A stretch of DNA of 58,411 bases from Candidatus Solincola daggyaiensis (lineage in GTDB: Bacteria > Actinomycetota > Geothermincolia > Geothermincolales > RBG-13-55-18), in NCBI GenBank assembly GCA_015711825.1, contig JACVJD010000004.1, positions 1-58,411 on the forward strand, given 5' to 3'. This document shows, one piece after another, positions 44,507 through 53,773 of the stretch. Each line of letters starts with the position of its first letter. Within the stretch, counting starts at the first letter, position 1. A program made the position numbers and the translations under genes. The notes under the pieces are model-generated. The model ran no database searches and was not told where the DNA came from. It saw only the letters and a program-made list of their open reading frames with translations.

Positions 44507-44715
44507 CCAGGCAGATCCGGCAAGCCTCCTCGTGATACGCGAACCGTCATCCCTTCTCCTTCTCGCATATTTCCCACATGGGGCCATGTGTTTTCGCGTG
44601 CTCGCTCTCCAGGGCGACCGGGTTTACACCTTCTCGAACGGGGGGAGATAATTCAACAAGGGCTGTCTTCGTGCCACGACGGCAATAGATAAAACGAAGG
44701 GGGCAGGGGCTGCGC

Positions 44716-47700
44716 ATGGAGAAAAAGGGCGGCGCCATCACCAGACATGGAAGCGCCTGGAAATGGATCGCGGCTTACCTGGCCGCGGCGGCGGTGCTGG
44801 CCGCGGCCGGCACGCTCTTCGCCCTCTACCTGCGTTCCGACGTCAGGCGGCGCGCCCAGGAGGAGATCTCCGCCGTGGCGGACCTCAAGGCGGAGCAGAT
44901 CGGCAACTGGGTGGAAGAGCGCCTGGCGGACGCCGGGACCGCCGCGGAGAGCCCCTTCTTCTCGCGGGAGGCGGCAAGATATCTGGCCGCTCCCGATGAC
45001 CTTGAGCTCAAGGTAAACCTTCTCTCCTGGATGCAGTCGCGGATGGAGAATTACGGCTACGTCTCCTCCTTCCTCCTCGACGCGGAGGGGAACGCGGCGC
45101 TCTCCCTCAACCCCCGCGGCGACCCGGTGGGGGAATACGCGCGGGGGCTCGCCCTGGAGTGCATGGCCAAGGGGGCGCCCTCCATTTCGGACCTCCACCG
45201 CGGAGAGGGAAACGAGGAGATCCATATCGACTTAGTGGTGCCGGTAGCGGCAACCCCGAACGCCGCCCCGGCGGGAGCGCTGCTCCTGCGCATCGACCAC
45301 CACGACTTCCTCTACCCCTTCATCCAGTCCTGGCCCACCCCCAGCGAGACGGCGGAGACCCTGCTGGTGCGGCGAGAGGGGGACGAGGTGGTCTTCCTCA
45401 ACGAGCTGCGCCACCGCAGCGGGACGGCCCTCCAGCTCCGCCTTCCCCTGGGCGAGGAGGACCTTCCGGCGGCGCGGGCGGCGCTTGGAGAGGAGGGCGC
45501 CATGGAGGGGGTGGACTACCGCGGCGTGGAGGTGCTCGCCGCCACTCGCTCCGTGCCCGGAACCGGCTGGCGCCTGGTGGCCAAGGTGGACGCGTCCGAG
45601 GTCTATTCCCCCACCACCCTGCGCGTATCGCTGGCCGTGGCCCTCACCCTCATCGTGGTGCTCGCCTTAGGCTTCGCCTTCGCCCTCGCCTGGACGCGCC
45701 GCCAGGCCGAGCTCTACCGGCGGCAGTGCCGGCTGGAGTCCGAGCGCGCCGCCCTGGCCCGCCACTACGAGTACCTCACCCGCTACGCCAACGACATCAT
45801 CATCCTCATGGACACGGACTGGAGGATCGCGGAGGTCAACCAGCGCGCCGTCCAGGCCTACGGGTATTCGCGCGAGGAGCTCATCGGCATGCCCGCCGCT
45901 AACCTGCGCTCGCCGGCGGAACGCCCGCGCTTCGCGCAGACCGTGCGCGACCTCGACCTCTCCAACGGCACCATCATCGAGACCGAGCACATGCGCAAGG
46001 ACGGCACCGTCTTCCCGGTGGAGATCAGCGCGCGCATAATCGAGGTGGACGGCGACCGTTTCTACCAGGGCATCATACGCGACATCAGCGAGCGCAGGCG
46101 CATGGAGGCGGAGCTGCGCGCCTCGGAGGAGAAGTACCGCCTGCTCTTCCGGCACGCCCCCATAGGCGTTTTCCAATACGACCTCAACCTGGTGATCACC
46201 GACTGCAACGACCGCTTCGTGGAGATCCTGCGATCCTCGCGGGAGCGCCTGGTGGGGCTGGACATGAACAGGCTGCGCGACCGCAGCGTGCTGCCGGCCA
46301 TCCGCGCCGCCCTGGAGGGGATCGAGGGGCTCTACGAGGGACCGTACGCCGCCACCACCAGCGAGGCCCATGTATTCGTTTCCTTGCGCACCACCCCGCT
46401 GAGGGACGCCGGCGGCGCCATCATCGGGGGCGTGGGCATCGTGGAGGACATCACCGAGCGCAAACGTATCAGGGAGGAGCTGGCGGAAAGGGAGCTTTTC
46501 CTGCGGCGGCTCACCGACAACATGCTGGACCTCATCAGCCAGATCGACGTGGACGGGAACTTCGTTTACCTAAGCCCCTCCAACCAGAGGGTGCTGGGCT
46601 ACCGAGAGGGCGAGCTGCTGGGCAGCAACGTCATGGAGCTGGTGCACCCCGAGGACCTCCCGGCGGTGGCGGAGACATACGCCAGGTCCAACCGCGAGCT
46701 GGCGCCGGGCAAGGTCGAGTTCCGGGCCAAAAAGGCCGACGGCACCTATATCTGGGTGGAATCGGTGGGGAACCCCCTTTTCGACGAGGAGGGCAAGCTC
46801 ATAGGGGCCATCTTCGTCACCCGCGACATCGGCGAGCGCAAGCGGGCGGAGCGGCGCCTGGAGAGGCTGACCCACTGCTTCCTGGGGCTGGGGTCCGACC
46901 CCCTGGAGAACATCATCCGTATCGTGGACACCGGAAAAGAGATCCTCGAGGCCGGCGGCGCGCACTACACCCGCCTTGCCCAGGGAAGATTCCAGATCTA
47001 CCACACCGCCAGGGACAGCGCGGGGTTCGAGCCGCTGGACGAGGAGCATCACCTTGTCTGCCGCGAGATGATCGCCGCGAACCGCGAGCAGCCCGTCTCC
47101 GTCGAGGACCTCGGCGCCCTGGATTACGTGGGCTTCCTCCCCGAGGTGGCAAAAGAGAGGTTCGCCTCCTACTTCGCCTATCCCGTCAGGGCCCACGGCA
47201 GGACGGTGGGAGTCCTGGGCTTGCTGCGCCGCGAGAAAGGCGAGGCCGGCGGCGAGGAGCGCGATCTGGCGGGGACGCTGGCCCGGGCCATCGCGGTGGA
47301 GGAGGAGCGCCTGGCCCACGAGGAGGAGCTGCGGGACTTCGTGGACATCGCCTCCCACGAGCTGCGCCACCCCATGACCGTCATCAAGGGTTACGCCTCC
47401 ACCCTGCTTTCCCACCACCACCGCATGGACGAGGAGACGAGGCGCGAGGTGCTCATGGATATAGAACGAGGCGTGGACCGGCTGGAAAGGCTGGTTTACC
47501 AGCTACTGGACACCGCGCGCATCGACCGTGATAAGCTGGCGCTCAACCTGGTGGAGAGCGACCTGGTGGCGACCCTGGAGGAAGTGGTGCGGGAGACACG
47601 CAAGCGCGATCCCTTGGTGCCGATAGCGTTTCGCGTTCACAAGCGTCCCAAGACCGTAAGGGCCGACCCCGAACGCATCGCGCAGGTACTGGTGATCCTG

Positions 47701-47997
47701 CTGGAAAACGCGGTCAACTATTCCCCCGGGCTGACCGGGGTCGAGGTGGAGGTGGCCGGCAAGGACGAGGGCGGCATGACGGTGTCGGTCCTCGACCGCG
47801 GACTGGGAGTGCCGGAGGAGGAGCGGCAGAGGATATTCGAGCGCTTCTACCAGGTCGGTGACGCCACCCACCACTCCGCGGAGGGAATCGGGCTCGGCCT
47901 GTACATCGCAAGGGAGATCGTCAAGGGTCACGGCGGCCACATCTGGCACGAGCCCCGCGAGGGCGGCGGCTCCATCTTCCGCTTCACCCTTCCCTGA
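44716..47997 (+). CDS. membrane PAS/GAF sensor histidine kinase
   Basis: 1093 residues. Membrane helix about 18-38, an outside domain to about 300 (KAEQIGNWVEERLADAGTAAESPFF, Cache/CHASE-like), second helix about 305-328 (SLAVALTLIVVLALGFAFALAW), three PAS domains (about 350-470, 475-590, 595-715), a GAF-like region (about 720-855), HisKA with DIASHELRHPMTVIKGYAS (His about 880), and HATPase with LLENAVNYSPG, DRGLGVPEEE and GIGLGLYIAREIV. GAAGGGGGCAGGGGC precedes the ATG. No response regulator is adjacent. It is convergent with the IlvD-like gene. Confidence 0.92.
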   Translation: MEKKGGAITRHGSAWKWIAAYLAAAAVLAAAGTLFALYLRSDVRRRAQEEISAVADLKAEQIGNWVEERLADAGTAAESPFFSREAARYLAAPDDLELKVNLLSWMQSRMENYGYVSSFLLDAEGNAALSLNPRGDPVGEYARGLALECMAKGAPSISDLHRGEGNEEIHIDLVVPVAATPNAAPAGALLLRIDHHDFLYPFIQSWPTPSETAETLLVRREGDEVVFLNELRHRSGTALQLRLPLGEEDLPAARAALGEEGAMEGVDYRGVEVLAATRSVPGTGWRLVAKVDASEVYSPTTLRVSLAVALTLIVVLALGFAFALAWTRRQAELYRRQCRLESERAALARHYEYLTRYANDIIILMDTDWRIAEVNQRAVQAYGYSREELIGMPAANLRSPAERPRFAQTVRDLDLSNGTIIETEHMRKDGTVFPVEISARIIEVDGDRFYQGIIRDISERRRMEAELRASEEKYRLLFRHAPIGVFQYDLNLVITDCNDRFVEILRSSRERLVGLDMNRLRDRSVLPAIRAALEGIEGLYEGPYAATTSEAHVFVSLRTTPLRDAGGAIIGGVGIVEDITERKRIREELAERELFLRRLTDNMLDLISQIDVDGNFVYLSPSNQRVLGYREGELLGSNVMELVHPEDLPAVAETYARSNRELAPGKVEFRAKKADGTYIWVESVGNPLFDEEGKLIGAIFVTRDIGERKRAERRLERLTHCFLGLGSDPLENIIRIVDTGKEILEAGGAHYTRLAQGRFQIYHTARDSAGFEPLDEEHHLVCREMIAANREQPVSVEDLGALDYVGFLPEVAKERFASYFAYPVRAHGRTVGVLGLLRREKGEAGGEERDLAGTLARAIAVEEERLAHEEELRDFVDIASHELRHPMTVIKGYASTLLSHHHRMDEETRREVLMDIERGVDRLERLVYQLLDTARIDRDKLALNLVESDLVATLEEVVRETRKRDPLVPIAFRVHKRPKTVRADPERIAQVLVILLENAVNYSPGLTGVEVEVAGKDEGGMTVSVLDRGLGVPEEERQRIFERFYQVGDATHHSAEGIGLGLYIAREIVKGHGGHIWHEPREGGGSIFRFTLP

Positions 47998-48114
47998 GGT
48001 GAGGGGTTTCCCCCGCCTCGCACCCATGGCGCGACCAAGATCTCCACGACCTCTTTTCGATACATCCATGTCGCGCAAACCCGCATGCCGAACCGTTCCG
48101 CCGTCCTCCCATAC

Positions 48115-49758
48115 TCAAGAGAGCACGGCGCCGCGGGCGGCTGAGCCCACCATCCTTACGTACCGGCGCATGAACCCCGCCGGCACCTCCCGCTCCGCGG
48201 GCCGGTGTTGCGCCAGGCGTGAGGAGATCTCCTCCTCGCTGAGCCTGACTTCCAGCCGGCGACCGGGAATGTCGATGCTTATCTCGTCCCCGTCGCGCAG
48301 CGCCGCGATGGGCCCTCCGGCGGCGGCCTCGGGCGAAACGTGCCCGATGCACGGACCCGAGGTGGCGCCCGAGAACCTGCCGTCGGTGATGAGGGCCACG
48401 CGGGTGAAACCGTGCAGCTCCAGCCCCATGGTCACCGCCAGCGTCTCCGGCATGCCCGGCCCACCCTTCGGTCCCTCGTTGCGGATGACCACCACCTCCC
48501 CCTCCCTCAGCGTCCCCTCGCGCAGGGCTGAGAGGCAGTCGGCCTCCGCCTCGAAGACCCGCGCCGGTCCCGAAAAGCGCAGCATCTCCGGGAGCACCGC
48601 CGACTGCTTGACCACCGCCCCCTCCGGCGCCAGGTTGCCGAAGAGCGCCACCGTGCCCCCTTGGGGGAAGAACGGGTTATCCCGCGTGCGTATGACCTCG
48701 CCGTCGCGGACCTCGGCCGCCTCCACCACCTCCGCGACGCTCTGCCCCATGACGTTCAACGCCTCCAGATGCAGGTCGTCGGCGAGCGTTTTCATCACCG
48801 CCGGCACGCCCCCGGCCCGGTAGAGGTCCTGGATACCGTGGGGTCCGTTGGGGGCGATGGAACACAGGGTGGGTATGCGCGGGTTGAAATCGTTGAAGCG
48901 CGAGAGGGGCAGTTCAAACCCCAGCTCGTGCGCGATGGCCGGGAGATGCAGGGCGGAGTTGGTGGAACCCCCTATGGCCAGGTCCACCATGAGGGCGTTC
49001 TCCACCGCCTTCTCGGTCAGCACCGCGCGCGCGCCGAGGCCCTCCTCGACCATCTCCACCACCCGCATGCCCGCGCGGCGGGCGAAGAGGAGCTTCTCGG
49101 AGAAGTAGGCGGGAACGTTGGCGGAGCCGGGTATGGTCAGTCCCATGGCCTCCGCCAGGCACTGGAAGGTGTTGGCGGTGCCCATGAGCTCGCATGATCC
49201 ACAGGTGGCGCAGGTGGCCGTGGCCAGCTTGTCCAGCAAGTCGGGGTAGTCCTTGTGGAAGATGCTGCCCGTGCTGCGCGGCGAGAACCTTATCTGAAAG
49301 GCCCCGGGGCCCCCGGTGAGCATGATCGCCGGCAGGTCAAGCCGCGCGGCCGCCATGATCATGCCCGGGATGATCTTGTCGCAGGAGGCGACCATGACCA
49401 TACCGTCGAAGAGCATGCTGCGGGCGTAGGTCTCCACCGTGTCCGCGATGAGCTCCCGCTGGGGAAGCACGAACCTCATGCCCTCGTTCCCCTCCGTGAA
49501 GCCGTCGCAGGGAGCCGGCACGTTGAACTCGAAGGGTATGCCTCCGGCGGCGTGCACTCCCTCCTTGACGCGCTCCGCCAGCGCGCGCAGATGCATGTGA
49601 CCGGGGTTCATATCCGTATGGGAGTTCGCGACGGCGATGATGGGTTTTCGCTTCAACTCCTCTATGTCCATGCCCAAACCCTGCATGATGGCGAGACGCG
49701 CGATGCTCACCGGGAAATCCCTCTCGTCGAAGATGGGGCCGCTCTTGGGTTTGGTCAT
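48115..49758 (-). CDS. ilvD: IlvD/Edd-family dehydratase (dihydroxy-acid dehydratase)
   Basis: 547 residues. Fe-S ligand motifs SCDKIIPG and CATCGSCE, the NPGHMHL string at the place where 2Fe-2S members have NPCN (so nearer to the E. coli IlvD type), GGSTNSALHL, and the C-terminal GRFSGATSGPCIGHVSPEAAAGGPIA. The GSCELMGTANTFQC segment differs from the usual GSCSGMFTANSM, so a sugar-acid or other dihydroxy-acid substrate is possible. It would make branched 2-keto acids if a true IlvD, yet no other ilv or leu genes are near. ATG after GGGGGTAATACC. Confidence 0.85.
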   Translation of the reverse strand: MTKPKSGPIFDERDFPVSIARLAIMQGLGMDIEELKRKPIIAVANSHTDMNPGHMHLRALAERVKEGVHAAGGIPFEFNVPAPCDGFTEGNEGMRFVLPQRELIADTVETYARSMLFDGMVMVASCDKIIPGMIMAAARLDLPAIMLTGGPGAFQIRFSPRSTGSIFHKDYPDLLDKLATATCATCGSCELMGTANTFQCLAEAMGLTIPGSANVPAYFSEKLLFARRAGMRVVEMVEEGLGARAVLTEKAVENALMVDLAIGGSTNSALHLPAIAHELGFELPLSRFNDFNPRIPTLCSIAPNGPHGIQDLYRAGGVPAVMKTLADDLHLEALNVMGQSVAEVVEAAEVRDGEVIRTRDNPFFPQGGTVALFGNLAPEGAVVKQSAVLPEMLRFSGPARVFEAEADCLSALREGTLREGEVVVIRNEGPKGGPGMPETLAVTMGLELHGFTRVALITDGRFSGATSGPCIGHVSPEAAAGGPIAALRDGDEISIDIPGRRLEVRLSEEEISSRLAQHRPAEREVPAGFMRRYVRMVGSAARGAVLS

Positions 49759-49905
49759 GGTATTACCCCCCTCGGTGTCCGGCGTCGCGACGGTTTATCG
49801 CGACGCCACCTACTTACCTTGTTTTGGCATATTCTTCGCCCTGCCAGTCGTCTCCCAGCTTGCCGTCCGGAGACGACCAAGTCCGACTAGACAATGATAG
49901 CAAAG
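49759..49905. other. intergenic upstream of ilvD
   Basis: No gene recognised. It should contain the ilvD promoter, but no convincing pair is seen. Confidence 0.35.
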
Positions 49906-50245
49906 GTATGCGCGCCGGGCCCCGTCCTCGCCATCGCTCGCCTTCGGCTCGCTTCCGTCTCGGCCACGGCGCCCTGCACCGTGCCGCCGCCCTCCGAAAG
50001 CCTCGCGCGAGCGTATGCGTGCCAGGCCCCGTCCTCGCCATCGCTCGCCTTCGGCTCGCTTCCGTCTCGGCCACGGCGCCCTGCACCGTGCCGCCGCCCT
50101 CCGAAAGCCTCGCGCGAGCGTATGCGTGCCAGGCCCCGTCCTCGCCATCGCTCGCCTTCGGCTCGCTTCCGTCTCGGCCACGGCGCTGGACACTGCCACG
50201 CCTCCCTACGGTCGGCGTGGTCGCTTTCGCGATGCAATCTTCCGT
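49906..50245 (-). repeat. repeat array R1, three copies, period 107
   Basis: Copies start at 49906, 50013 and 50120 on the plus strand with GTATGCGTGCCAGGCC (first copy has two changes) and share a core of about 70 bases ending CCGTCTCGGCCACGGCG, separated by a 37-40-base spacer. The end nearest the oxidoreductase stop codon has, in transcript sense, CGGAAGATTGC then ATCGCGAAAGCGA (GAAA-capped hairpin) and CCACGCC..GGCGTGG. The element lies 11 bases after the stop of the gene at 50257. Confidence 0.9.
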
Positions 50246-50256
50246 GACGTTGTATG

Positions 50257-51753
50257 TTATTCGTGGCGGTTTATGAGGTCGGAGGCGATGATGCCGGAGG
50301 CGACCACCGACGGAATACCTCCTCCCGGATGGGTGGAGGCTCCCGCGAGGTACAGGCCTCTTATGCTCTTCGACTTCGCCGCCGGCCTGAACACCGCCGA
50401 GGACGATATATCCATGTCCAGTCCCAGGATAGCGCCTTCGGGGGTGAGCAGCCGACGCTCGTAATCCCTCGGGGTCAACACGTCCATCACCTCCACGTGA
50501 TCCGCCAGCCCGGGGATAGCCCGTTCGCTCAACATCTCTATCTGTTTTTCGCCGTATGCCTTCTTGTCGCGGTCCCAATCCAGCTCGCTGAGATGATAAG
50601 GTCCGGACAGCACGATGTTGAGCACATGGCGCCCTTGCGGGGCCATGCTTTCGTCCGAGAAGGTGGGAAAACAAACCAGGGCATAGGGTTCCCGGGGCAG
50701 CAGGCCCCTCGGCATGTCCTCGAACCAGTAGCGGTTGGTCTCCTCCATGGATACGGTGACGATATTGTGGTGGGCCTCCAGAGGCGGCCGGTAGTCCAGC
50801 CCCACGTTGATCATGGGAGCCGAGGCGGAGAGCCGATAGCTTTTGATCCCCTGCCTGGCGAGCCGGGGAAGATGCCCTTCTCCGATCATCTGCAGGTAAA
50901 GCGTTTTGGCGTTGATGTCGGAGACCACCACCGGGGCGCCGATCTCGGTGCCGTCGGCCAGGGCCACGCCCTGCACCCTGCGGCCGCTCACCATCACCTT
51001 CTCCACCCGTCGCCTCAGCGCGATCTCCATACCGAACCTCTCTCCACACCGTCGCAGAGCTTCCGGCAAGGCGATCATGCCGCCCCTGGGAAAGAAGACG
51101 CCCTCGTGCTCGGCGTAAGAGAGAAAGGCGAAGATCCCCGGGGCCAGGGCGGGGGGCTGACCGCAGAACTTCCCCGGGTAAGAGAGGGAATCCAGCACCC
51201 GCTCGTCCTTGAAATACCCCCGCATCACCTCCTCGAAGGAGCGGTTGAAGAGGGGGAGGAACTTGAGCAGGCGGGGGTTCTTCAGCATCACCTTTGCCAT
51301 GTCCGCCATGCCGTTCATGGGGCTGAGGAAGAACCCCTCCACGGCAGTGCGCATGAAATCGCCCACGTAGCGGGCGTACTCCAGCCATGCCTTGCCGTCC
51401 TGGGGTGAGATGCGGGAGATGATCTCGGCTTTCGCCTCTATGGAGGAAGGGTAGGTGATGCGCGAGCCGTCCTGAAGGATGATGCCGTAAACGGGGTCGC
51501 AGGGCTCCAGCTCGACCTCCTCGCCAAAGCCGGTGCCCAGCCTCTCGAAGGCGATCTCGAAGGGGCGCAATATCTCGAGGATGGTGGCGCCCACGTCGAA
51601 ACGGTAGCCCTTTCGTTCGTAGGTCGAACAGCAACCCCCTATGCTTCCTCCCTGCTCCAGCACCAGCGTCCTGCGACCTTGTTTCGCCAACAGCGCCCCC
51701 GCAGTCAACCCGCCGAGACCCGCCCCGATGACGATAACGTCGTAATCCGGCAT
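50257..51753 (-). CDS. CrtI-like FAD-dependent oxidoreductase
   Basis: 498 residues. VIVIGAGLGGLTAGALLAKQG..TLVLEQ, GGCCSTYERKGYRFDVGAT, YFPRGGMIALP-type block (FFPRGGMIALPEAL) and C-terminal LYLAGASTHPGGGIPSVVASG. Full-length paralogue of the proteins at 4670-6166 (closest by eye) and 12913-14430. ATG 51753 follows GGGGAGGTGCGGAG. Unlike the other two it is not followed by a small membrane protein gene; a repeat array is in that position instead. Substrate unknown. Confidence 0.85.
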   Translation of the reverse strand: MPDYDVIVIGAGLGGLTAGALLAKQGRRTLVLEQGGSIGGCCSTYERKGYRFDVGATILEILRPFEIAFERLGTGFGEEVELEPCDPVYGIILQDGSRITYPSSIEAKAEIISRISPQDGKAWLEYARYVGDFMRTAVEGFFLSPMNGMADMAKVMLKNPRLLKFLPLFNRSFEEVMRGYFKDERVLDSLSYPGKFCGQPPALAPGIFAFLSYAEHEGVFFPRGGMIALPEALRRCGERFGMEIALRRRVEKVMVSGRRVQGVALADGTEIGAPVVVSDINAKTLYLQMIGEGHLPRLARQGIKSYRLSASAPMINVGLDYRPPLEAHHNIVTVSMEETNRYWFEDMPRGLLPREPYALVCFPTFSDESMAPQGRHVLNIVLSGPYHLSELDWDRDKKAYGEKQIEMLSERAIPGLADHVEVMDVLTPRDYERRLLTPEGAILGLDMDISSSAVFRPAAKSKSIRGLYLAGASTHPGGGIPSVVASGIIASDLINRHE

Positions 51754-52060
51754 CTCCGCACCTCCCCCTGCTTCTTTGTCCCTCCCCCTGCGATAAGACC
51801 GGGGCCTTCCCATGTGCGCTCTTCAGCGGCTCGAAGGATCGCGCCTCGCCTTCGCATTCCCCTTATCGGCTCCCGAGATACCCGTTACCTCAGGAAAAGA
51901 CGCACCCCTGCAGGCAAAGTCCTTTCGTCCAAGGGGACCGGACAGCGGGCCACGCACAGCCCACGGCGCGGCCCGCCGGCGATCCCTGGTCGCCCCTCCC
52001 GGCTAAAAGAAGCGATCCGGGTCCACGTCCCAATGTCGATTATCCCCATCGGCGATCACG
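51754..52060. other. intergenic upstream of the CrtI-like gene
   Basis: No gene or clear promoter recognised before repeat array R2. Confidence 0.35.
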
Positions 52061-52378
52061 GTATGCGTGCCAGGCCCCGTCCTCGCCTCTGCTCGTTTCA
52101 CTCGCTTCCGTCTCGGCCACGCCTCTTGCGCATCGTCCGCGCCCCTGGTATGCGGGGGTATGCGTGCCAGGCCCCGTCCTCGCCTCTGCTCGTTTCACTC
52201 GCTTCCGTCTCGGCCACGCCTCTTGCGCATCGTCCGCGCCCCTGGTATGCGGGGGTATGCGTGCCAGGCCCCGTCCTCGCCTCTGCTCGTTTCACTCGCT
52301 TCCGTCTCGGCCACGGCGCTGGACACTGCCACGCCTCCCTGCGGTCGGCGTGGTCGCTTTCGCGATGCAATCTTCCGT
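52061..52378 (-). repeat. repeat array R2, three copies, period 97
   Basis: Copies start at 52061, 52158 and 52255. The core is the same as R1 but with CTCTGCTCGTTTCACTCGC in place of CATCGCTCGCCTTCGGCTCGC, and a different spacer (CCTCTTGCGCATCGTCCG..). The last 75 bases before the gene end match the R1 tail with a single difference. It lies seven bases after the stop of the BKACE gene. Confidence 0.9.
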
Positions 52379-52385
52379 TGGGTGA

Positions 52386-53351
52386 TCAATAGCTGCTGGG
52401 CTCTTGGGAGATCCCCAGCATCTCCCGCGCCTGCTGCGGGGTGGCCACCTCGCGGTTGAGCTCATGCGCGATGCGCACCATCCTGGCCACCAGCTCGGCG
52501 TTGTTCTTGAGTTTCCTTCCCCTTGAATAATACAGGTTGTCCTCCATGCCCACGCGCACATGCCCGCCCAGCAACACCGACATCACGGTCATGGGGAGCT
52601 GATACGGGCCCACCCCGATGGCGAAGAAGATGGACTGGGGAGGCAGCTCGTCGATGAGCGAGAGCAGGTTCTTGGGCGTGGGGAAGGATGAGGTCTGGAA
52701 GCCCATGACGAACTGGATGTCGTAGGGCGGGTCGATGAGCCCCTGCATGATGAGGTCCTGCACCACCCAGTACATGCCCGGATGGTAGAGCTCCATCTCC
52801 GGCTTGATGCCCTTCTCCTTCATGGTCTTGGCGTAGAGGCTGATGTCGGCGTAGGAATTGGGGATGCAGCGGTCATAGACCATGGCTGGGCGCGGGCTGG
52901 GCAGGGGCTCCGCCCTCTCGCGCAGGGGCACCTTGAGCACGAAGGGCCCCAGGTTGAGGGAGCACAGCTCCGGGTTGGCGTAGATGCTCGCCATGCGCTG
53001 CTCGGTGGTCAGCTCCGGTCCACCCCCGGTGGTGTTGTTGATGATGATGTCCGGGCACTTGTCGCGGATCATGGCGTTGATGCGCAGGTAATCCTCGGGG
53101 TTGCTGGAGGTCATCCACCACACCTCGGGGTTGCGCGCGTGCACGTGCACGATGCTCGCGCCCGCCTTGTAGGCCTCGTAGGTCTGTTCCGCCTGCTCCT
53201 CCGGCGTCTCGGGAAGGTTCTCGTTGGCCTCCTTCCCCTCCACGCCCCCCGTGATGGCCACGGAGATGATGAGCGGCGGGAGCCCCTTCCTAGTCCGGCT
53301 CATCCACTCGTACGGGTTTCGGTAGTCCCACATGTAGTCATCCGGGTTCAT
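52386..53351 (-). CDS. BKACE-family enzyme (3-keto-5-aminohexanoate cleavage type)
   Basis: 321 residues. It starts with a TIM-barrel strand PLIISVAITGGVEG, then the metal-binding HVHARNP (about 73-79), IINNTTGGG, and the hallmark VRVGMEDN near 272. These are the BKACE (DUF849) marks: a zinc enzyme that condenses a beta-keto acid with acetyl-CoA, giving a CoA ester and acetoacetate. In this cluster it may release a CoA ester from a beta-keto acid. ATG after AAAAGGAGGCAGGCG. Confidence 0.88.
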   Translation of the reverse strand: MNPDDYMWDYRNPYEWMSRTRKGLPPLIISVAITGGVEGKEANENLPETPEEQAEQTYEAYKAGASIVHVHARNPEVWWMTSSNPEDYLRINAMIRDKCPDIIINNTTGGGPELTTEQRMASIYANPELCSLNLGPFVLKVPLRERAEPLPSPRPAMVYDRCIPNSYADISLYAKTMKEKGIKPEMELYHPGMYWVVQDLIMQGLIDPPYDIQFVMGFQTSSFPTPKNLLSLIDELPPQSIFFAIGVGPYQLPMTVMSVLLGGHVRVGMEDNLYYSRGRKLKNNAELVARMVRIAHELNREVATPQQAREMLGISQEPSSY

Positions 53352-53398
53352 CGCCTGCCTCCTTTTCCTCGCTCAATCCTTCCCGTTAACGCACCCCC

Positions 53399-53768
53399 AA
53401 GCGTGCCGGGCCCCGTCCTCGCCTCTGCTCGTTTCACTCACTCCGTCTCGGCCACGGCGACCGGCATACGCCGCCCCGCGGGATGGCTACCTCGCGCCTT
53501 CGTATGCGTGCCAGGCCCCGTCCTCGCCTCTGCTCGTTTCACTCACTCCGTCTCGGCCACGGCGACTGGCACCGTGCCGCCGCCCTCCGGGCGTCGTCAT
53601 CGCTTTCGCGATACGCGGCTGTCCCGGCCTTTTCCCTCGCGCCTTCGTATGCGTGCCAGGCCCCGTCCTCGCCTCTGCTCGTTTCACTCACTCCGTCTCG
53701 GCCACGGCGACTGGCACCGTGCCGCCGCCCTCCGGGCGTCGTCATCGCTTTCGCGATACATTCTTCCG
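53399..53768 (-). repeat. repeat array R3, three copies, period about 145 for the last two
   Basis: Copies start at about 53399 (5' part shortened), 53502 and 53647. The core matches R2 (CTCTGCTCGTTTCACTCACTCCG) but the spacer is longer and carries GGCACCGTGCC, the CGCCC-GGA-GGGCG stem and the ATCGC-GAAA-GCGAT hairpin within each unit. It lies five bases after the stop of the 881-residue fusion gene. Confidence 0.9.
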
Positions 53769-53773
53769 AAACG

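Larger units (their letters stand above)
43942..44715. other. 774-base intergenic region
   Basis: It holds the degraded exported-protein remnant (44083-44262), a palindrome CCATATCGATATGG (44493-44506) with a half copy at 44481-44488, and otherwise nothing recognised. Base composition is less GC-rich in its second half, and part of it should be the leader of the sensor kinase gene. Confidence 0.45.

Noticed and set aside
43942-44715. Cyclic-di-GMP or cobalamin riboswitch ahead of the sensor kinase
   Set aside because: No conserved core motifs seen; only a palindrome and a pseudogene remnant were supported.
49906-50245. Arg/Gly-rich repeat proteins encoded by the arrays
   Set aside because: Several frames stay open at once and none has a ribosome site; the repeat period is not tied to one reading frame across arrays (107, 97 and about 145).
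49906-53768. CRISPR array
   Set aside because: Only three copies per array, core of about 70 bases with spacers that are themselves repeated within an array, and no cas gene in the window.
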